A DNA stretch of 34,907 nucleotides, taken from NCBI GenBank assembly GCA_002423425.1, contig DIWC01000066.1:11381-46287 (forward strand), read 5' to 3'. The DNA is from Peptococcaceae bacterium UBA6116. Its GTDB lineage: Bacteria; Bacillota; Desulfitobacteriia; Desulfitobacteriales; Syntrophobotulaceae. Below, piece by piece: positions 32,032 through 34,907 of the stretch (position 1 is its first letter; every line of letters begins with the position of its first letter). The notes under the pieces are model-generated. The model saw only the letters and a list, made by a program, of their open reading frames with translations, had not been told where the DNA came from and did not search any database. Position numbers and translations under genes: made by a program.

Positions 32032-32916
32032 ATGGTTGAAGTCGCATCTTGGAAAGTAAAAACCGGGCTGGCGGAGATGTTAAAAGGCGGAGTTATTATG
32101 GACGTCACTACACCTGGGCAGGCTAAAATAGCTGAGGAAGCCGGAGCATGTTCTGTTATGGCTTTAGAAAGAGTTCCTGCCGATATTCGGGCTGCTGGAG
32201 GAGTTGCCCGGATGGCGGATGCTACAATTATTAAGAAAATCATGGAAGCAGTGACCATTCCGGTAATGGCCAAAGCAAGGATAGGACATTTTGTTGAAGC
32301 TCAGATTCTTGAAGCTTTGGGAGCTGATTATATTGATGAAAGTGAAGTTCTAACCCCGGCCGATGAGCTTTACCACATAGATAAAAATAGATTTAAGGTA
32401 CCGTTCGTTTGTGGGGCGCGCAACCTTGGTGAAGCTCTGCGGCGCATAGGCGAAGGGGCGGCAATGATCAGAACCAAGGGTGAACCGGGAACAGGCAATG
32501 TTGTTGAAGCCGTCCGGCATATGCGTACTGTCATGGCCGAAATTCGCAGACTGACTACCATGCCTAAAGAGGAATTGATGACGGCAGCCAAAGAAATGGC
32601 AGCACCTTATGATTTGGTACTTTATGTTGCCGAGCATGGCAAACTGCCTGTTGTAAACTTCGCTGCGGGCGGAATTGCAACCCCCGCCGATGCTGCACTC
32701 ATGATGGAGCTAGGATGTGACGGCATCTTTGTAGGTTCCGGAATTTTCAAATCGTCCGATCCCGTTAAGATGGCCCGGGCTATTGTCCTGGCAACAACCC
32801 ATTATAATGATCCGGATATGTTGGCTAAACTCTCTGAAGACTTGGGCGAAGCTATGCATGGATTGGAGATATCCTCTATTGCACCGGCCGAACGGATGCA
32901 GGAGCGAGGCTGGTAA
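32032..32916 (+). CDS. pdxS: pyridoxal 5'-phosphate synthase subunit PdxS
   Basis: A 294-aa beta/alpha-barrel enzyme that makes PLP from ribose 5-phosphate, glyceraldehyde 3-phosphate and ammonia. The key residues fall at family positions: Asp24 (VIMDVT), Lys81 (MAKARIGHF) and Lys149 (RTKGEPGTGN). AGGAGG precedes the ATG. A TATAAT at 31999-32004 could be a -10 element, but no good -35 is visible, so it may depend on gyrA read-through. It is directly followed by pdxT. Confidence 0.98.
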   Translation: MVEVASWKVKTGLAEMLKGGVIMDVTTPGQAKIAEEAGACSVMALERVPADIRAAGGVARMADATIIKKIMEAVTIPVMAKARIGHFVEAQILEALGADYIDESEVLTPADELYHIDKNRFKVPFVCGARNLGEALRRIGEGAAMIRTKGEPGTGNVVEAVRHMRTVMAEIRRLTTMPKEELMTAAKEMAAPYDLVLYVAEHGKLPVVNFAAGGIATPADAALMMELGCDGIFVGSGIFKSSDPVKMARAIVLATTHYNDPDMLAKLSEDLGEAMHGLEISSIAPAERMQERGW

Positions 32917-32918
32917 CA

Positions 32919-33491
32919 ATGAATAAAAGGATTGGTGTTCTGGCAATTCAAGGCGCTTTCCGGGAACACCGCAAGATATTAGAGAAGCTTGGGGTAGAAA
33001 CTGTAGAAATCAGGTCACAGGAAGATCTTTCAGGTATTGACGGATTAATAATACCCGGCGGTGAAAGCACCGCTATCGGCAAACAACTTGTGATTGATGG
33101 GTTTGGAGAAAAGATTATAAAAATGGCACAGGAAGGCTTCCCTGTTTTTGGAACTTGTGCCGGGATGATTCTTTTAAGCAAAAAGATTGATCAAAGTGAA
33201 CAATATTCTTTAAAGTTAATGGATACCCTAGTTCGAAGAAATGCTTTTGGCCGGCAGATAGCAAGCTTTGAAGCCGATCTAAAAATTAAGGGTTTTGAAG
33301 GCGATAGGGTCAGGGCGGTTTTTATCCGAGCCCCGTTTGTTTTAGAAGCCGGGGCGGAGATAGACGTACTTTCTGAGTATGAAGGAAAAATCGTATTTGT
33401 CCGTCAGGATAATCTCCTGGCAAGTGCTTTTCATCCCGAATTAACAGATGATTCCAGAGTCCATGAGTATTTTTTAAAAATGATTCCATAG
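32919..33491 (+). CDS. pdxT: pyridoxal 5'-phosphate synthase glutaminase subunit PdxT
   Basis: A 190-aa class I glutaminase that feeds ammonia to PdxS. Catalytic Cys80 (FGTCAGMILL), His172 and Glu174 (FHPELTDD) form the triad, and GGES (about 47-50) helps form the oxyanion hole. It begins 2 nt after the pdxS stop, so the subunits are coupled for assembly of the 12:12 complex. serS follows after 24 nt. Confidence 0.98.
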   Translation: MNKRIGVLAIQGAFREHRKILEKLGVETVEIRSQEDLSGIDGLIIPGGESTAIGKQLVIDGFGEKIIKMAQEGFPVFGTCAGMILLSKKIDQSEQYSLKLMDTLVRRNAFGRQIASFEADLKIKGFEGDRVRAVFIRAPFVLEAGAEIDVLSEYEGKIVFVRQDNLLASAFHPELTDDSRVHEYFLKMIP

Positions 33492-33515
33492 GATCAAAAA
33501 CAGGAGGGGCCCGTT

Positions 33516-34781
33516 ATGCTTGACCTGAAATTTGTGCGCAATAACCCTGATATTATTAAACAGGCTTTAGCCAAACGTCATTCAGATATCAACTTAGATG
33601 ATTTTCTCCTACAAGAAGAAAAGAGAAGACAAATTTTATTCGACGTAGAAAAGCTCAAAGCTGAGCGCAACAAAGTTTCTGAGGAAATTGCCAGACTTAA
33701 GAAGAATGGTAGTAATACCGAAGATTTAATTATTAGGATGCGGGATGTAGGCCAAAAGATTAAAGAGATGGATGATATTTTATCTGAAATTGATCAACAA
33801 ATGCAGGAAGTGCTTTATCTCCTCCCCAATATCCCCAACGAGGCTGTTCCTGTAGGCAAAGATGAAAATGATAATATCGAAGTACGTCAATGGGGAACTC
33901 CCAAACAATTTGCGTTTAATCCCCTAGCCCATTTCGAATTAGGTGAAAAACTTGATATTCTGGATTTTGCCCGTGCCGGGAAAGTAACAGGGGCAAGGTT
34001 TACTTTCTATAAAGGACTCGGAGCAAAACTCGAAAGGGCTTTAATTAACTTTATGCTTGATCGCCATAGTAAGAAGGGATATACTGAAATATTCCCACCT
34101 TTTATGGTCAACCGGCAATCCATGACAGGGACCGGACAGCTTCCCAAATTTGAACTTGAGGCTTTTAAAATTGAAAACACAGATTATTTTCTGATTCCTA
34201 CGGCTGAAGTTCCGGTAACCAATCTCTATCGGGATGAGATTTTAGAGGCGGAAAAACTTCCACTTTGTTACTGTGCCTATAGTGCCTGTTTCCGGGCCGA
34301 AGCAGGAGCGGCAGGCAGAGATACAAGGGGGCTTATCAGACAGCATCAATTCAATAAAGTCGAGCTTGTTGAATTTTCCTTACCAGAAAATTCATATCAA
34401 GAACTCGAGAGGCTAACAGCTGATGCAGAAGCAATCCTGCAGGAGTTGGAATTGCCTTACAGAGCGGTTGTTCTTTCTACCGGAGATTTAGGATTCAGTT
34501 CAGCCAAGACCTATGATCTTGAAGTATGGCTTCCTAGTTTTAATACCTACCGGGAAATCTCATCCTGCAGTAATTTTGAAGATTTCCAAGCCAGAAGAGC
34601 TAATATTCGTTTCCGCCGGGGGCTCAAGGAAAAGCCCGAATTTGTTCATACTTTAAACGGCAGCGGTTTAGCTATTGGCAGGACAGTGGCGGCCATCTTA
34701 GAGAACTACCAGCAAGAAGACGGCCGAATAAAAATTCCTGAAGCCTTAAAGCCGTTTATGGGTACAGATTATATAGGATAG
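33516..34781 (+). CDS. serS: seryl-tRNA synthetase
   Basis: A 421-aa class II synthetase. The N-terminal coiled-coil arm (about 25-105, rich in K, E and R) grips the long variable arm of tRNA-Ser. Motif 2 is FRAEAGAAGRDTRGLIRQHQ and motif 3 is NGSGLAIGRTVAAILENYQ. It charges tRNA-Ser and also puts serine on tRNA-Sec, so it supplies the first step for the selC/selB pathway encoded on the other side of the window. AGGAGGGG precedes the ATG. A tRNA-Ser gene follows. Confidence 0.98.
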   Translation: MLDLKFVRNNPDIIKQALAKRHSDINLDDFLLQEEKRRQILFDVEKLKAERNKVSEEIARLKKNGSNTEDLIIRMRDVGQKIKEMDDILSEIDQQMQEVLYLLPNIPNEAVPVGKDENDNIEVRQWGTPKQFAFNPLAHFELGEKLDILDFARAGKVTGARFTFYKGLGAKLERALINFMLDRHSKKGYTEIFPPFMVNRQSMTGTGQLPKFELEAFKIENTDYFLIPTAEVPVTNLYRDEILEAEKLPLCYCAYSACFRAEAGAAGRDTRGLIRQHQFNKVELVEFSLPENSYQELERLTADAEAILQELELPYRAVVLSTGDLGFSSAKTYDLEVWLPSFNTYREISSCSNFEDFQARRANIRFRRGLKEKPEFVHTLNGSGLAIGRTVAAILENYQQEDGRIKIPEALKPFMGTDYIG

Positions 34782-34835
34782 ATATACAACGGCTAGGTAC
34801 GGCAATGTTTATTAAAAAATGGTTCTAACTGCTTC

Positions 34836-34864
34836 TTGTCTAGAAATCAAGATTATGTTATACT
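34836..34864 (+). promoter_or_regulatory. tRNA-Ser promoter
   Basis: TTGTCT (34836-34841), a 17-nt spacer and TATACT (34859-34864), with the tRNA 5' end about 19 nt further on. This gives the tRNA its own promoter separate from serS. Confidence 0.78.
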
Positions 34865-34882
34865 ATCTAACGTCTCACTGCG

Positions 34883-34907
34883 GGAGGGGTGTCCGAGTGG
34901 TTTAAGG
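34883..34907 (+). tRNA. tRNA-Ser, 5' part only (cut by window edge)
   Basis: GGAGGGG acceptor strand, then TG and a D-arm TCCGAGTGGTTTAAGG, the typical beginning of a class II tRNA-Ser. The anticodon is outside the window, so the isoacceptor cannot be named. A tRNA-Ser gene directly after serS is also found in Bacillus subtilis. Confidence 0.75.

Noticed and set aside
1..34907. Search for mobile elements, CRISPR arrays, prophage or defence genes
   Set aside because: All long frames belong to recognised chromosomal families apart from two small proteins; no transposase, integrase, terminal inverted repeats or regular spacer array was seen.

Overview
The window is the replication-origin region of a low-GC, endospore-forming anaerobic Firmicute. 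The best fit is a clostridial lineage of the Peptococcaceae type (Desulfitobacterium/Dehalobacter/Desulfotomaculum relatives). The evidence is the classical rpmH-dnaA-dnaN-recF-remB-gyrB-gyrA order, sporulation-linked genes (a LonC-type protease, yyaC, soj/parB), and a selenocysteine insertion module (selB plus tRNA-Sec) typical of anaerobes. The lineage is an inference; no 16S gene lies in the window.

Layout. Left of the origin almost every gene is on the minus strand. From 1 to about 1.6 kb are a cut tRNA-Glu, tRNA-Lys and purA, which has its own promoter and a PurR-type box pair. From 1.6 to 6.7 kb is a likely operon: MazG-like protein, DUF2232 membrane protein, rplI, lonC, dnaB. From 6.8 to 7.9 kb is the rpsF-ssb-rpsR operon with a good promoter and terminator. 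Then come a small unknown membrane protein, ychF, DUF951 and cvpA. tRNA-Sec (selC) and selB follow, separated by a 338-bp non-coding stretch that contains a 75-nt hairpin. yyaC is the only plus-strand gene left of the origin. Next are DUF4446, DUF554, a parS pair and parB-soj, then rsmG-mnmG-mnmE and khpB-yidC-yidD-rnpA-rpmH.

The origin appears bipartite. DnaA boxes lie upstream of dnaA at about 23.1-23.3 kb. A second cluster in the dnaA-dnaN gap (24.67-24.81 kb) has a box followed by five DnaA-trio motifs and an A+T-rich stretch, the arrangement known for the Bacillus subtilis unwinding region. Right of it, on the plus strand, are dnaA, dnaN, recF, remB, then gyrB-gyrA, pdxS-pdxT, serS and the start of a tRNA-Ser gene. 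Genes on both sides therefore run mostly with the replication forks.

Functionally the window combines replication initiation and elongation (dnaA, dnaN, dnaB, ssb, gyrAB, recF), segregation (soj/parB/parS), translation and RNA processing (rpsF, rpsR, rplI, rpmH, rnpA, serS, tRNAs, mnmE/G, rsmG, ychF, khpB), membrane protein insertion (yidC/yidD), selenocysteine decoding, and purine and PLP synthesis. I saw no insertion sequence, prophage, CRISPR array, toxin-antitoxin pair or recognisable new multi-gene system. The points worth a second look are regulatory or architectural: the DnaA-trio unwinding element, the parS pair, PurR-like boxes at purA, a short upstream reading frame before the MazG-like operon, an orphan membrane protein, the selB-selC spacer, and genes missing from otherwise conserved neighbourhoods.
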